A stretch of DNA of 64,000 bases, taken from positions 169,782,130-169,846,129 of the forward strand of contig NC_133122.1 in NCBI RefSeq assembly GCF_033568475.1, in the 5' to 3' direction. This DNA comes from Henckelia pumila. Taxonomy: Eukaryota > Streptophyta > Magnoliopsida > Lamiales > Gesneriaceae. The notes under the pieces were generated by a model. That model searched no databases. It was not told where the DNA came from and saw only the letters and a program-made list of their open reading frames with translations. Below are positions 10,230 through 22,085 of this stretch, one piece after another. A program made the translations under genes and the position numbers. Numbering within the stretch: position 1 is the stretch's first letter; the number at the start of each line of letters is the position of its first letter.

Positions 10230-10390
10230 ATTATAATTGTTAGAATAAGGGTATTATAGGAAATATTTAGTTTGAGGGACATATTAAGGAAACTATTTGT
10301 TAAATAAGGGACATAATTAGAAACGAATAAAGTGTTAGTATATTTTTGGGAAAGTTAGGAAACTTTAAGGACGTATTTGGGTTTTATCCC
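10230..10390 (-). repeat. right imperfect terminal inverted repeat
   Basis: Partner of the repeat at 2580-2745 in inverted orientation, followed outward by a run of 11 T (10391-10401). About 25 nt separate its inner edge from the viral primer site. Confidence 0.5.
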
Positions 10391-10401
10391 TTTTTTTTTT
10401 T

Positions 10402-10605
10402 GAAGCTTTCGGTCTTTCTATTTTTTTTATTTTCGAGATAACTTGCAGAACAAGACACAAAAATTGGGCAACAAGATGAACAAAAATGACACATAAAATT
10501 TAACGAGAAATATACTCAAACGAAGAACGAAATATGAAGAACTAAAAACGCGAAGAACATGAAGAACGGATAGAAACAAAGATATGAAAACTTACTTGTT
10601 TCAAA
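10402..10605 (-). other. chromovirus untranslated leader, LTR-proximal part
   Basis: No ORF. On the minus strand it runs from the primer site to the T run at the insert and is continued at 2285-2579. Confidence 0.55.
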
Positions 10606-10624
10606 CCTTTGCTTTGATACTGAC
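10606..10624 (-). promoter_or_regulatory. chromovirus primer binding site, degenerate
   Basis: The minus strand reads CAGTATCAAAGC, a decayed form of TGGTATCAGAGC (initiator tRNA-Met), directly after an LTR-like end ATATCA. Position and sequence fit a 5' LTR/PBS junction. Confidence 0.45.
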
Positions 10625-11280
10625 TGATATGAATTCTATTAATCACGAAAATCAAACACGATTATAACGAATCACACCCTCAGTTCGATAACAAAAGGAT
10701 TCAAAAGATTTTTCCCGATCTTGAAACAAGTAACGAATTTGGAAAATCCACCTCTAGCTTACAACGAAACTAGCAACAGAAATTCATGAGGTAAAAAACT
10801 GATCAAAACGGAACCTTCAGAAAATTTGTTTCTATCAACCCACGAAAATAATCAATCGAGAAACGCCACAAAGATATGAACTTTGATAAGTTTGTTTTGA
10901 ATTAAAGCTAAAAAGCCTTAAACAAAATTCTAGAGAGAATTTTAGTTTGAATAATCAAAAATATGAATTCTATATCATAATGAATCAAAAATAGATATTG
11001 TTTACAACTCAAAAATAAGATATAATTTCAAATATTACAATAGATACTATCTAGGTAGTTTCCTAGTATGCTTAAAAGTCTCAAAAATAGGAAAATAATG
11101 CCAAAATATCAAAAAGTGTCTCACACACACAAACATGCCGAAGTATGTGTAAAATCTGAATGTGCGGGCGTGCGAATAGGTGGAGCGGGCGCGCATGAGA
11201 TTCGCACAATCAACATCAAAAACCACCCTTCAGCGCGGGCGCGCTAAGGTGCAGGCGCAGGCGCGCAGTACCTTCGAGTT
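10625..11280 (-). mobile_element. chromovirus LTR shared by two tandem elements
   Basis: Lies between a pol C-terminal coding segment (11281-11590) and a primer site (10606-10624), all on the minus strand. It therefore serves as 3' LTR for one element and 5' LTR for the next. Its first part (11163-11275) contains repeated GCGC-rich words such as GCGCGCCTGCGCC and GCGCGCCCGC. The LTR start is approximate because no second copy is in the window. Confidence 0.5.
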
Positions 11281-11590
11281 TGCTGATCTTTTTCTCGAGT
11301 TTTCTTCAATGTTTTCTTCACTACCTTGATCTTCTTGGACTTTAATAATATTATAAAATCCTTCAAATTGATCTTCAAGCATTCCAACGCCCTCTTGGTA
11401 TTTCATCATCAATGATTGAAGTGCCTCTTTAAATTTCTTACCTCGTCCTCTCGTAATTGGCCCTCTTGCAATTTCCTATGGGTCCTTAGCTTCCTCAGCA
11501 ATATGATCAATACACGAGCCATCCATGATCGCATTACCTTGAGAAAAAAATGAAATTCTAGTAAAAAAAATACAAGGAAAAAAGATGTAG
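11281..11590 (-). pseudogene. gypsy pol C-terminal tail
   Basis: The minus strand encodes RGPITRGRGKKFKEALQSL followed by MMKYQEGVGMLEDQFEGFYN. Plant chromovirus polyproteins end with a GPxTRxRAKxFKEAL motif after integrase, so this is the last part of an upstream pol whose remainder is lost at about 11.6 kb. One stop precedes the motif. Confidence 0.6.
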
Positions 11591-11594
11591 AATG

Positions 11595-12057
11595 TATGGA
11601 TTAGAAGGAAGCCAAGATCAATATCTGGCAATGCAATGCAAGTAATATTTTTTGCTACTCAATACTGCTCAAATTGCAAAATATTCATTCCCTTTGCATG
11701 AATCTTGAGTCTTTGATTACCATTGATACATATCTGGTTTCTTATCTCCTGCTGAATTTTCTTGAACCTAATGTTAACCGAAAAAGTCTTTTCGATTTGT
11801 TCAAATAAATATTGAACTTGGTTGATTGCATTTTGAAACTTGAGGGCGGAGTTAATGATTTTATGAAGCTTATGGATTGCATGATTTTATCGAAAGTTAG
11901 GTGGGTATATGAGATTGGCAAATCATACACACACACGAGAACTCTTGAGAAAATTAGCTGACATGTGGATTGAATTGTGGAATATAAAATTCAGAGGCCG
12001 ATATATTACCCATTATTTTTTGCTCGGGACTAATAAAAGTCTAAGTTTGGGGGGATT
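11595..12057 (+). mobile_element. 3' untranslated end of an Athila-like element with polypurine tract
   Basis: No ORF. The stretch around 11850-11990 (GGTGGGTATATGAGATTGGC, CACGAGAACTCTTGAGAAAA) closely matches the 3' region of the Athila element at 56820-56960. It ends with the polypurine tract AAGTTTGGGGGGATT at 12043-12057, immediately before the LTR. Confidence 0.7.
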
Positions 12058-13588
12058 TGATAAGTGAAATTTATGCACTTAATTTACATATGATTTGACT
12101 TGGCTTTTGTGATGTATCGAATAGATTTTATGCGTATTTGTTGTTGTTTTTGTGAGATGCAAGGATTGGAGGAAAAGTACCGAGAAGAGACAGAAAAAGG
12201 AATTACGGAGCTGCAAGTTTACAAAAATTACTGGAGCTGCTAGAGACATCCAAATCCAATCTTCACCGTTCTGAGTAAAGTTTAGGATGTTTTAAAGTGG
12301 CTGTCAAAATTTCAACTCGATGCGACGTTTAGAACTTCAGTTATGAATTTTTAAAGAATTTTGCGCAAAAAGAAGGCTGCAGTAGCGCCTAGGCGCCAAT
12401 ATGCAGTGCCTAGGCGCTTGAGCTGTGTGGAAAAAAAATAAAAAAAAAAAAAGACAAAAGAGCAGCGCGCCCGAGCCTCTTTCCGAGCACCCCCGCGCTA
12501 CTCTGTGCGAGAAGTGTGCAGATTTTTGAGTTTTTAAAATACATGATTTGTCGGGATTTATTTGACGGGCTTCGAGGACATATAAAAAGGACTTCAAGGA
12601 CAATAGAGGGGGAATAAGCCGCACAAGAGCCGCACAAATTTGAGAGAATCTAGAGAAGAAGAAGCGGCACTCAAACAACACAACCACACACAACTACGCA
12701 TTCAAGGAGGCTTGAGACACGGATTTGAGACGTGGGAGCGAACGACAACGGATAACCGAATCACAAGACAAAGGACATTCATCTGGGGACGGAGAATCAA
12801 CTCTACTCTGTGATTTTTATTATATGCCTTGATTTATTATGAGATTTTTGAATATGTCTATGTGTCTAATTATTTTATTATTAACTTATTAGTTGTTTCT
12901 AGAGATTGATAGATCTTAATTTGAGTTTCATGTTTTGACTATTATTTTGTCTACTATTATTTATTCTTAACAATTTATTTGTCTATTCCTATTTTGATTG
13001 CCTTTCTATTACTTGATCACTAATTGAATTGTTATATTTATTTGAAATCTGGCACTTGGGAGATGAGATTTTGAATAGGATTAGAGGAAAACACAACCTA
13101 GGATTTTTGTAGAGTTCGGGAGGCCTACAAGTTCCTTTGACATCATTGAAAGAGAACCATAGAACTTGATTAAATTATTTTGTTGTTTGATTTCTGATAG
13201 GGATATCGTAATTGAAATAAGAATAATAAAATTTACTCGGCACTCGGGAGAGGCAGTAAATAACATTTAAGGGTTCTTGGCCTATAAATTGGAATAAATG
13301 ATATTATCAATTGATATGATTTACATGAATGAAAATTGAGTGAAATCTTGTATCTAGAACCCGTCTCAGACCATGTACCCAAAGTCGTCCTTGAAATTCT
13401 GGTTCATTTAATTTAATTTAATTTATTTTATTAAATTTAAAATTTTGATTTTCTAAACAAAGTTGAGATTATTTTAATTACAGTATTTAGTGTGAATATA
13501 AATTTTCAATCTTCGTGGGAACGATACTCTACTTATCATATATTAAAACTTGATAATCGTGCTCTTGCGAGCATAAAATTACGCAACA
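12058..13588 (+). mobile_element. Athila-like LTR, family B
   Basis: Starts TGATAAGTGAAATTTATGC after a polypurine tract and ends ATTACGCAACA; about 1.53 kb. A CpG-palindrome cluster (12382-12500) contains GCGCCTAGGCGC and precedes a TATA-like ACATATAAAAAGG near 12575. No sequence resembling an Athila primer site follows the end, so it is a 3' or solo LTR. Partial relatives lie at 17278-17842 (same strand) and 60807-62479 (inverted). Confidence 0.75.
12382..12500 (+). repeat. GCGC palindrome cluster in family B LTR
   Basis: Contains GCGCCTAGGCGC (perfect 12-bp palindrome), a diverged GTGCCTAGGCGC about 20 nt on, and further GCGC-rich sequence with AGCGCGCCC. An A-rich run separates the two parts. 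Confidence 0.7.
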
Positions 13589-14816
13589 ACCACCTGCAAT
13601 TGTCTCGTCGAATGTGATGTCCAAGAAAACACAATAATAACATGGAAATGAGCGAACTACACTTAGAATGAAAGCACGAGTATACAAATTAACATGATGC
13701 ATGCAAAATGAATGACTAGGTAACTGGGTATACATGATCAATCCTGCTCAAACTAGCGCTAAAGTGTGAGTAGTACCATCGGGACTAAAACCTCTAGGTA
13801 AACTCCCTCATTCCCAACTGGACGTGGATCTACAATGTCCAAGAACACTAGAGTCCGCTCAACTCTTCATCCACTGTGACTCTCTATGTCTATCTATCCA
13901 AAAAAAAGGGCTGAGCGACCCTACTTGAAAAGCTATCTTGAAGGAGATACAGGCTCAACATGATATATGTCATGCAACATAATATATCAAAGCAGTCAAA
14001 CATGGATCATGACACATAATATGTAACACATATGCATGCATACTCGCTGGTTATCTAAGTCAGTACTTTACAAACCTCAACAATTGTCCTAGATGTACAT
14101 GCATCTAGAGTCTATCACTACATGCCAAGATAACTATGCATCACAAATACTGATCTAAAAGCCTTAACTAATCTAATATATAATTCTTAATACTACTAGG
14201 GATCTCAGAATTTAATTGAGTCCATCTCCAGCCCGCTTATGTCGAAAGCCCTGGCCTTGGAACAGCTCCGCCACAAGTCCCGTAACACCTCGCTCCCGAC
14301 CCTCGAGTATAAGACTAAAACCCTAGAAACATAAACTGATACACACTCACACACATTCAAACACACAATAATTGTGAGAAAATATGCCCCTATTTATAGG
14401 CATGGGTTCGGAAGCTCCGATCTTAGGTTCGACGCTCCAAAACCTGCATGAATGCCACGTCTCAGAAAAACTCTGATCGGAAGCTCAGATCTCAACTTCG
14501 AAAGCTCCAATCCACTTCGGACGTTCCGATCTCATGCATGCATCTACGTGTCCAAATGTTGTTGACATCTCATTAGTGCGCATGGTCTAACCTTCTAAAG
14601 TTTTGATCCTACATTCAATAGTTCCGAACTCCTTTTGGTCCATGTTCGGACCTTCAGAACTACTCGAGCCAACATTACTCTTTGGACTATTTTTTGAACA
14701 TTCTGGAGTCGATTTCTGGGTCCGTTTGATCATATAAAAAATTGCTTAATCATGCTTTACTATTCTGAACATGATTAACCAAATTAATTACGTAAAACAA
14801 AATTCGAGTTACTACA
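13589..14816 (-). mobile_element. gypsy X-type LTR, inverted, 3' truncated
   Basis: The minus strand starts TGTAGTAACTCG at 14816 and follows the LTR at 22877 in order: TCGGA-N3-TCCGA repeats, a TATAAATA box (14391-14398), the GCTCAGCCC segment, and a loss of similarity just after TTGCAGGT. It abuts the end of the family B LTR. Confidence 0.7.
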
Positions 14817-16260
14817 ATACATGACATCATTCATCATATTTTCATAAATTTTATCTCCATGAACATCACATAACTTTCACATTTGCTTTCACAAACATTT
14901 CATGCCTTTAAAACTTTCGTTCTTGAAAATCATGCATGTTATTTGAAATAAATGATTACATTAATTTTACATTCATAAAACTTCATGTTTTCATAATGAA
15001 CTTAACATTCATAAGCAATAAAGTACATATAGATGCACTACATAACTAAATCTATCCACATGAGTCATTCTTTTCGTTCAAACTACAAAACTTGAACAAA
15101 TATCTATGAAAACATCTTATAAATATTTTCAACACATTAAAATACCTTCAAAATAGATTTAAGGCTTTAAAAAGACCTTTAAAAGAGAGTCCGCGACGAC
15201 CCTAGCATTGAAGATCCCCTCGGAGGGCGCTTGGGCACTAAGGCCACGGCCAGGTAGCGCCTCTTGCTGGTGCCTAGGCCTCAGGGCTTTGTCCTTGGTG
15301 GCGTCTCATGAGCACTCGTCTACTGCGAAAACATGAAATTTTTTTGGTCGTTTTTCGATCCTTTTCAATTACAATTTAAACATACTCACTCACACATTGA
15401 AACTTTTGATCATACACACATGAAAAATTTTAAAAATCGAAAATAATTCAGCCAAAAACAACCATTTTCAAAAGGTTTGCATCAAAAAGTTTCATTCAAA
15501 ATACATAACAAAAAATTTTCGTTTTTACACATCTTTTCTCATCAAATCTAAAAAATCTTTACACAAAATGTCGAGAACGATTAATGTTTCATAATTTTAC
15601 ATCATGATTTTCAAAATCTCATAAAATTAATGAAACATAAATTACATGCACATCAACATGCATATTTTTCATATTAAAATACATATATTCTTCGAATGCT
15701 GATTTCAAAAGAGTTTAAAACTTACCTTTCTTTTGTGGGTAAGAGAGATATCCGAAAGTTGGGACGAGCTAGCCTTCACACGAACAACGAATCTTTTTCA
15801 AAAGTGTGCAGATTTTGAAAAGTGAGGGTTAGAGGAGTGGGAGCCGGCTGCGTGACGTGAGAAAAGAAGAAGAGGAATTAAAGATTTGACACTCAATTTT
15901 GGCTGTAAAACTCTTGTGCCGAAAGTAAGTCCAACAACTTAAAATACTCACAGCTCCTTCTAAACTTTCAAAATGAAATGTCAAGCCCAACTTTAAAAAT
16001 TAAAAGCTGGAGAAATACATATTTGAAACATTAAAATAAAAATTTGTGTAAAACACTCTTGCCTTAAAATTTCTTAAACTTCATTCATAGGCTAGTCTCG
16101 AATCCCTTGGTTATCGGAATTAACCCGTACCTGAAAAAAAAAAAAACATTAAAACTACCATTTTGCATAAAATCTCATAATCTAACATTTAAACACAAAA
16201 TTCTCGATTCTACTTAATTAAATTCTCGTGAGTGATTTTTTTGCATTTTCGGGCCTTACA
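14817..16260 (-). mobile_element. gypsy Z-type LTR, inverted
   Basis: The minus strand begins TGTAAGGCCCGAAAATGC, a start typical of plant Tekay/Del-type LTRs. About 1.4 kb with no ORF. A GC-rich patch at 15190-15310 includes GGTAGCGCC and GGTGCCTAGGCC. It lies between two X-type LTR copies in the same orientation. The 3' end is approximate. Confidence 0.5.
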
Positions 16261-17277
16261 AATATGATTCATGTAAGTGATGTGACTAGGTGACTGGATT
16301 AATCTTGCTCAGACTATGCGTCATAAGTGAGTAGCACCATCTGGGTGCAATCCGTTGGGTATCTCACACACTCATCTAGATCAAAGTAGCCTGAGTCCCC
16401 GTCATAACAGTAGCTCCATGTGTCAAATCATATAACAAGCGTGTAGGACTTAGCGACCCCACTAGAATAAATATCTTGAAGGAGGTACATGATCAACATG
16501 ATATATGCACAAAAAATATATGTACAAGCTGTAAAACATGTATTGTGGCACAAAAATTCAACATATTTATAAGCATGAAAACTCGCTGGCATACATTCTC
16601 GTCGGATATATCAATCAGTACTTACGCACCTCTATTAGACATGTCGAGTGTACTCAGGGTCTATGGTCCAACCTACATACAAGTTATTATCGTATCGATA
16701 AGACATGTCTAAAAGCATTGACTAAGCCAATTTCTGCTCCCAATAGCCATTAGGAGTTCAAAATTATACATGTGCCTGTCGTCAGCCCTTTGATGTCGAA
16801 GGCTATAACTCCAACGCAGCGTTGCTACAGCTCTGGTAGCACCTCGCTAATATTTGGCTCTCGATAGTATGCACTGAACTAAATTTCACACTTAAAACAC
16901 TCACTAACTATTAGAAAATATGTGGCCTATTTATAGACGAAGATCAGACGATTCGAACCCATGCATGTCAACAGTGTTTTGACACTTAATTTGGCAGTTG
17001 TGTTCGGATGCTTCGAACCCTTGATCGGTAGATCCGATCCCCTCTACGTGTCCGTGGATTTTTGACACCTCACAATCTGCATTACCTAACTTATGATAGG
17101 ATGTTCCGATCTTTGTTCGGTGCTTCCGAACTCATTTCGATGGATCCAAACTCTTCGGACGTTCTGAACTCAAATCCTTTGATTCTGAACTTGTTTAATA
17201 AGTTGATTTTCTTAAGTAATGATCTCTTAATCATGTTTAATATTTTAATGATTTATAATGATGTTTGGGTCACTACA
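16261..17277 (-). mobile_element. gypsy X-type LTR, second inverted copy, 3' truncated
   Basis: The minus strand starts TGTAGTGACCC at 17277 and contains diverged TCGGA-N3-TCCGA motifs, a TATAAATA box (16928-16935) with a proximal 13-mer 8 nt away, and the downstream LTR body. It is cut at the Z-type LTR. Confidence 0.65.
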
Positions 17278-17842
17278 GATTGAATGTTAAATTTATTTTA
17301 AATCTAACACTCGGAAGAAAATATTTTGAATAGGATCTTAAGAAAACACGACTTAGGATTTTTGTAGAGTTCGAAAAGCCTACAATTTCTTTTGAGTTTC
17401 ATTGAGAGAGAACCATAAAACATGGTTAAATTATTTTTATGTTTGATTTTTTTATAGAAATATCAAAATTGACATTAGAATAATAAAATTTACTCGGCGT
17501 TCAGAAGAAACAATAAATATCGTTTAAGAGTTTTTGGCCTATAAATTGAAATGGATGATATTATAAATTAATATGATTAACATTAATGAAAAATAATTAA
17601 AATTTTGTATCTAGAACCTGTATCAAAACATGTACCCAAAATCATTCTTGAAATTCTTGTTTGTTTAATTTATTTTAGTTAATTGAATTTGAAGTCTTGA
17701 TTTGATGCTTTAAACAAAGTTGAGATTATTTTAATTACATTATTTGATACGAATATAAAATTTTAATTCTCTTAGGAACGATACTCTACTCAACATATAT
17801 TAAACTTGACATCTTGCGTTTGCAAGCAAAAAACACGCAACA
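17278..17842 (+). mobile_element. family B LTR, 3' third only
   Basis: Matches 13027-13588 in order, including the GGATTTTTGTAGAGTTCG block and the terminal AAACACGCAACA. The 5' part is missing, replaced at 17277 by the start of the inverted X-type LTR. Confidence 0.7.
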
Positions 17843-17864
17843 ATAGGCATTCATACCCTTAACC

Positions 17865-18275
17865 TTTTAAAATAATTGCACGTTTTACCTTTGTCACGAC
17901 AAGTTGTGCATGCGCTGTTGTTGCGCATAATTAACCATTTTTTTACAATATTGTGTCTATGAACTAAAATGTCCTTCAATTATTGTAATAATTTTCATAT
18001 ATACTCAAATAAATTTCCTACATCACAATTTACAATTTTTCTTCGCAAATACATGTGATGTATTTGAATGGATACGAAAATCTTATAATACCAGAAGGAA
18101 TTTTTCGTAACATTAGACGTAATATTGTAAAAACAAAAACAAAAACAAAAACAAAAACAAAAACAGTTACTTAGTGCAACAAAAGGACATATACAATAAT
18201 TCACCTTGACAAGAACTAAATGTACAATTAGTATAAAAGATTAAAGGTAAAACGTGCAACTGTTATAAATATTAA
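17865..18275. mobile_element. MITE with ~18-bp terminal inverted repeats
   Basis: The left end has TTGCACGTTTTACCTTT (17876-17892) and the right end its inverse (18243-18260). About 0.4 kb, non-coding, inserted a few bases after a family B LTR end. It encloses an (AAAAAC)n microsatellite. No clear target duplication was seen, so the superfamily is not assigned. Confidence 0.6.
18126..18164 (+). repeat. (AAAAAC)n microsatellite
   Basis: Six to seven uninterrupted AAAAAC units inside the MITE. Confidence 0.9.
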
Positions 18276-18701
18276 AAATGTCTATTAAATTTTTAAAAAA
18301 ATGAAATGTATATTTTCAATATTTAGCAAAAAAAATTGGTGTACAAAACCCAGTTTGATTTTTATTTTTTAATTTTTTTTTAATGTCAAAACGCTTCAAA
18401 CCACTAGCTATTTACATGCTACAAGTGCAGAAATCTAGGATTCTAGATTGTCCTGGAGCACCCAATTTTGCTTCGTACAGTAATTGTATGACTCGCTCCA
18501 CTTCTCCTCTTCGGGGTACCCTTTTTTTTAAAAGTTATTTTAGAAACTTGATATTAGGAACGACAATTGAGTTCAAAAAATATACCCCGCAAGCACAATC
18601 CCTAGCAAAAATGTAATTTTACAGAGCTTTTCATTACTTAGTATGAAAAGATAGATAATAATATCTCACGCTTCAATCATTACCTATAGTAATAGTAGTA
18701 A

Positions 18702-18741
<40 letters not shown>

Positions 18742-19559
18742 TATAAACAAAAGAATGAAATAAATTTTAAATGATATATCTAAATGGGTGAGATATAAAT
18801 CGAGATTTATAACACTTTTTTTTTAATAGGAAACTCTATAAATCGAGATTTATAACACTTGTTACCCGAAACAGCATTTGATCCATACCCATTGAACATT
18901 ACTCAAACCGATCCAAACATATCGAGTACGAGTTGGATACCTGCTCCACCCGGACCTAACGCCTTTCCCGGTTGAAAGTCGAAACAATGAATTTACTGAT
19001 TTTTATGCAAATTTTCTAAAAAACGGAACAGAGAAAACCTTGAAAATGAAGCTATAACATGTTTATTCATTGATAAATTCACCTTGGATTAATAAAAGAC
19101 ACGTCATTTTAAAAAATGAATAGTAAACTCCAGATTCATACACTTCAATCCTTGAAAAACGAGATTAGATACTAATTTTCAAGAAAACTAGAGAAGGTCA
19201 ACATCAAATATTTTTGGTTTCCTCATACCAAAGTGGAAAGCCAAATGAATCCTACTCTCACAACTTCTATTATAAAGACCAACCACACTAGCCTAGTAAA
19301 ATCACGGATCTAATAACATTTATCTGAAACTAAGCAATAGAAAAAAAAAACCAAAAACAAAAACAAAAACAAAACCAAAACCAAAAATAATAATATTAAA
19401 TAATAATGTCAAATATGAGCGCTTAAAATATCACAACAAGAGGAAAACAACACCAAAGGAAAAGGCATGGTAGCCTAACGAAAACAAGAATTCCACAAGT
19501 AACCATGGTAAGATCCTTCGGCAATTGTCTGAAAATTCAAATGAGGCAAATGCCATAGT
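18276..19559. other. intergenic DNA and 3' flank of TOM20
   Basis: No gene seen. AT-rich DNA with the (AAT)n tract and a CAAAAA/CAAAAC-rich run at about 19345-19390. The part next to 19559 must contain the 3' UTR of TOM20. An AATAAA on the minus strand near 19065 is a possible poly(A) signal but is far from the stop codon. Confidence 0.5.
18697..18742 (+). repeat. (AAT)n microsatellite
   Basis: About 14 AAT units in intergenic DNA between the MITE and TOM20. Confidence 0.9.
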
Positions 19560-22085
19560 TTATCGAGGAGGAGGAGGAACATTAGATTTGGCAAATCCCA
19601 CCCATGCAACAATGCCAACCGCAAGAATTATCCATCCAAAAATATCGTATTTGAGATCACTAGTTTTAGCCTTTTTTGTCTGCTGCTGATGGAAAGATAC
19701 CACTTTAATTAAACAACAAATAAATGAAATATCAAGCACAAAATAAGGGGTCCAAGCAACACCACCCAAAACCATGGTAAACACCAGTATGCTTGCAAGC
19801 AATTGATAAGTCTCCCAATGAGCAAAGAGACAACTAAAACTATCAGGACATGTATACCATTTCCAAATTATATTTCTAATTCAGTCATATCCATTGTTAA
19901 CTTCACACTGAAAATACAAATTGTAGGCGGATGGAGAAGCAGTCCAAGAAACTCTTAATAGGCTTGAAAGGGGTTAAGTGTGGGCAACAAGGTACATGGC
20001 TTCAGAGGTGGCAAATGCTGGCCGGGCATACAGAAGTGGGAGAGACTTAGTGGTAGTGGGTAGTCGCTGTGGCTATATATTAGCAACAAGGGGAAAGCCA
20101 AGGAAAGTTTCTTCCGATTGACTTTCTCCTCAACAACAATCAATAATACATACAAGATCTAAAATTTGTTACCAGACACAAAGTAAAATAACTAAAAGAA
20201 AATGCATGTAGTTCATTATCATCAAATGGCAATCTATATTAGTGTAGATCAATAGGTTTGTAATCTACTACGGACAGTACTCAGTACTAAGCATTATGGG
20301 GTTATTAATTTGTTTTCCCGAAAATTGTTGCACTAAAATTCCCAAACAAAGGGGACGACACATCGGACACTAAAATTGAATGAAACCATCCGAGTTGTTT
20401 ACCTTAGTGTTGGTAGATGCAGAAGGGCCTGGTCCCATGGCCTGCTGAGAAAAACCATGCTTATGGAATTCCACGTGCAACTCAGGAGCCTTAGAAACAG
20501 AGATTGCGACAAGTACGCATATATCAGTCCACAAAACATAGGAGAGATAAAGAAACATGATAACTATTTATAATCGAGTTGAGTTCGAATTACAAAGAAA
20601 ATAGAGGGACAATACACCTTATGAAGCAAAACGAAACAAGCTTTTGTTAATCGAGATGCATTTACTAGATTCAAAGGGCGTTGATCAAAAGAAAACCTTA
20701 CAGAGATATTATCAAACACAAGAATATGATAAACATAAATAACAAACTAAGCAATTCATAAAAATAAACTGATACCCAACATCAAGAAAACCCATAACAA
20801 CAATGACAATAATTAAGCCTTCACCCAATTCAAGATGCACGATTAAGATGGTAATGACAAGTACTTGGCAACCAATAAATTCAGCGGTGTGAGACGACGA
20901 CAAATACACACTGTAACTGATGAAGAAGAATAACAGATAGTACTTGGTTAGCAATGATAAAAAAAACAATAAAATTTATTTAGACAGACTTGGTTAGCAA
21001 CCATCCAGAAAACTTTAAAAAAAAGGGTCCATGATTCCGATGGAAAGCAGCAAAATCGAGAGGATCAACTACCAAATAGTCCAACTATAATATCCAAGAA
21101 TCCGTAAAACTCCCTCATCCTGCTCGAGAATGTTCCAGAATAGTTTTCACTCGTTAACAGTTAGTTTCCAAGTCTAATAAGAAACATGTATGACATTTCT
21201 TACCGCATTAAAGTTTCCAATTCCAAGCCACATACCTTTAAATGCAATTGCATCGAAACTAAGACTGTACTTTGTAAATCAGAGGCAGTAGGGAAAATGT
21301 ACCTTTGCTGCTACTTCTAAAGATTTCTTGTAAAGCTCGTTTGATGGTTCCTGCAGCCACCAGAAAATCGATGCAATGCCATCTTAACAAGGAAACAGGA
21401 TGCACAACAAAAAATCTAATACAGTAGAATATACCAGTTCCACTGCTTGCTCATAGTACTGAGCCGCCTTATCAAAGCAAGGCTTAGCCTCATCGAGATC
21501 TGGAAAAAGAAATGCATTGGATGTATATGCATTCCCAAGAGCCCAAAGAGTATCGTGCTTTCTTGGGTCAACATCCAGTGCCTCCTCCAACTTGGATATA
21601 GCATCTGCAAAACCATTAAATAACTAAAGCTATATTGCATAAATTGAGACACAAGTTCTCTTTCACCCTAAATAAAAGACCCAATATCGGCCCAGTCATA
21701 AAATCCTTTCCATCGCATCATTATTCTACAACATTCTCCCGTTGAAATAACAAAGAATGCATCCATAAAAAATCAACCAATCAAAACTGCGATAGAAAAT
21801 ACAGCAAAGTATTAGAACCTAGAACCATCTTCTTGGACTCCGGACCGCTCTGAAATTGCGCCAACTCCAGCAATACCCCGCCCCATCTAGTCAAATTCTG
21901 ATCCCATCAAGAAAAAAAAAATCAGATTTGAGAAGTTACAATACATATTTATAAATACATAAATTGTAAGCGCATGTACGAGTCCTCACATCAGCATCGA
22001 GAGGATTTTTAGCGTAGGTAGCTTCCGCCGTTCTACGAGCGTGCTCAAAGAAGAGAAGACGATCGAAATCGCTTGACATATCCAT
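19560..22085 (-). CDS. TOM20: mitochondrial import receptor subunit TOM20, six exons
   Basis: Plant-type TOM20, an outer mitochondrial membrane receptor that binds presequences for the TOM complex. Exons on the minus strand: 22085-21990, 21897-21819, 21604-21435, 21350-21303, 20489-20403, 19685-19560. All introns are GT-AG and phases join without a break to 201 aa, close to the ~202-210 aa of plant TOM20. Start [19 protein letters not shown]; the TPR-like core has [25 protein letters not shown] and [10 protein letters not shown]; then [13 protein letters not shown]; a C-terminal membrane anchor [15 protein letters not shown]; and SNVPPPPR. Plant TOM20 is C-tail anchored, unlike fungal or animal TOM20. 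It appears intact and is the only intact host gene in the window. Confidence 0.95.

Larger units (their letters stand above)
2580..10390. mobile_element. TIR-bounded insert carrying a pararetrovirus
   Basis: The left end begins GGGACAATTCC and the right end, inverted, begins GGGATAAAACCC. Similarity of the two ends continues for about 160 bp, including AAATA..TCC, TTAAATAGTTTC versus AACAAATAGTTTC, and AAACTAAATA near the inner end. The insert is flanked by T8 on the left and T11 on the right, compatible with an 8-9 bp T-rich target duplication. GGGA-type long TIRs with a 9-bp duplication are usual for Mutator-like elements; no transposase is present, so that assignment is inference. Almost all of the interior is viral. 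Confidence 0.5.

Noticed and set aside
16476..16753. ORFs of 71-78 codons on the plus strand
   Set aside because: They lie antisense in an inverted X-type LTR, with no conserved counterpart.
20370..20573. Plus-strand 65-codon ORF over TOM20 exon 5
   Set aside because: It is the antisense shadow of exon 5, which is supported by splice sites and family similarity.
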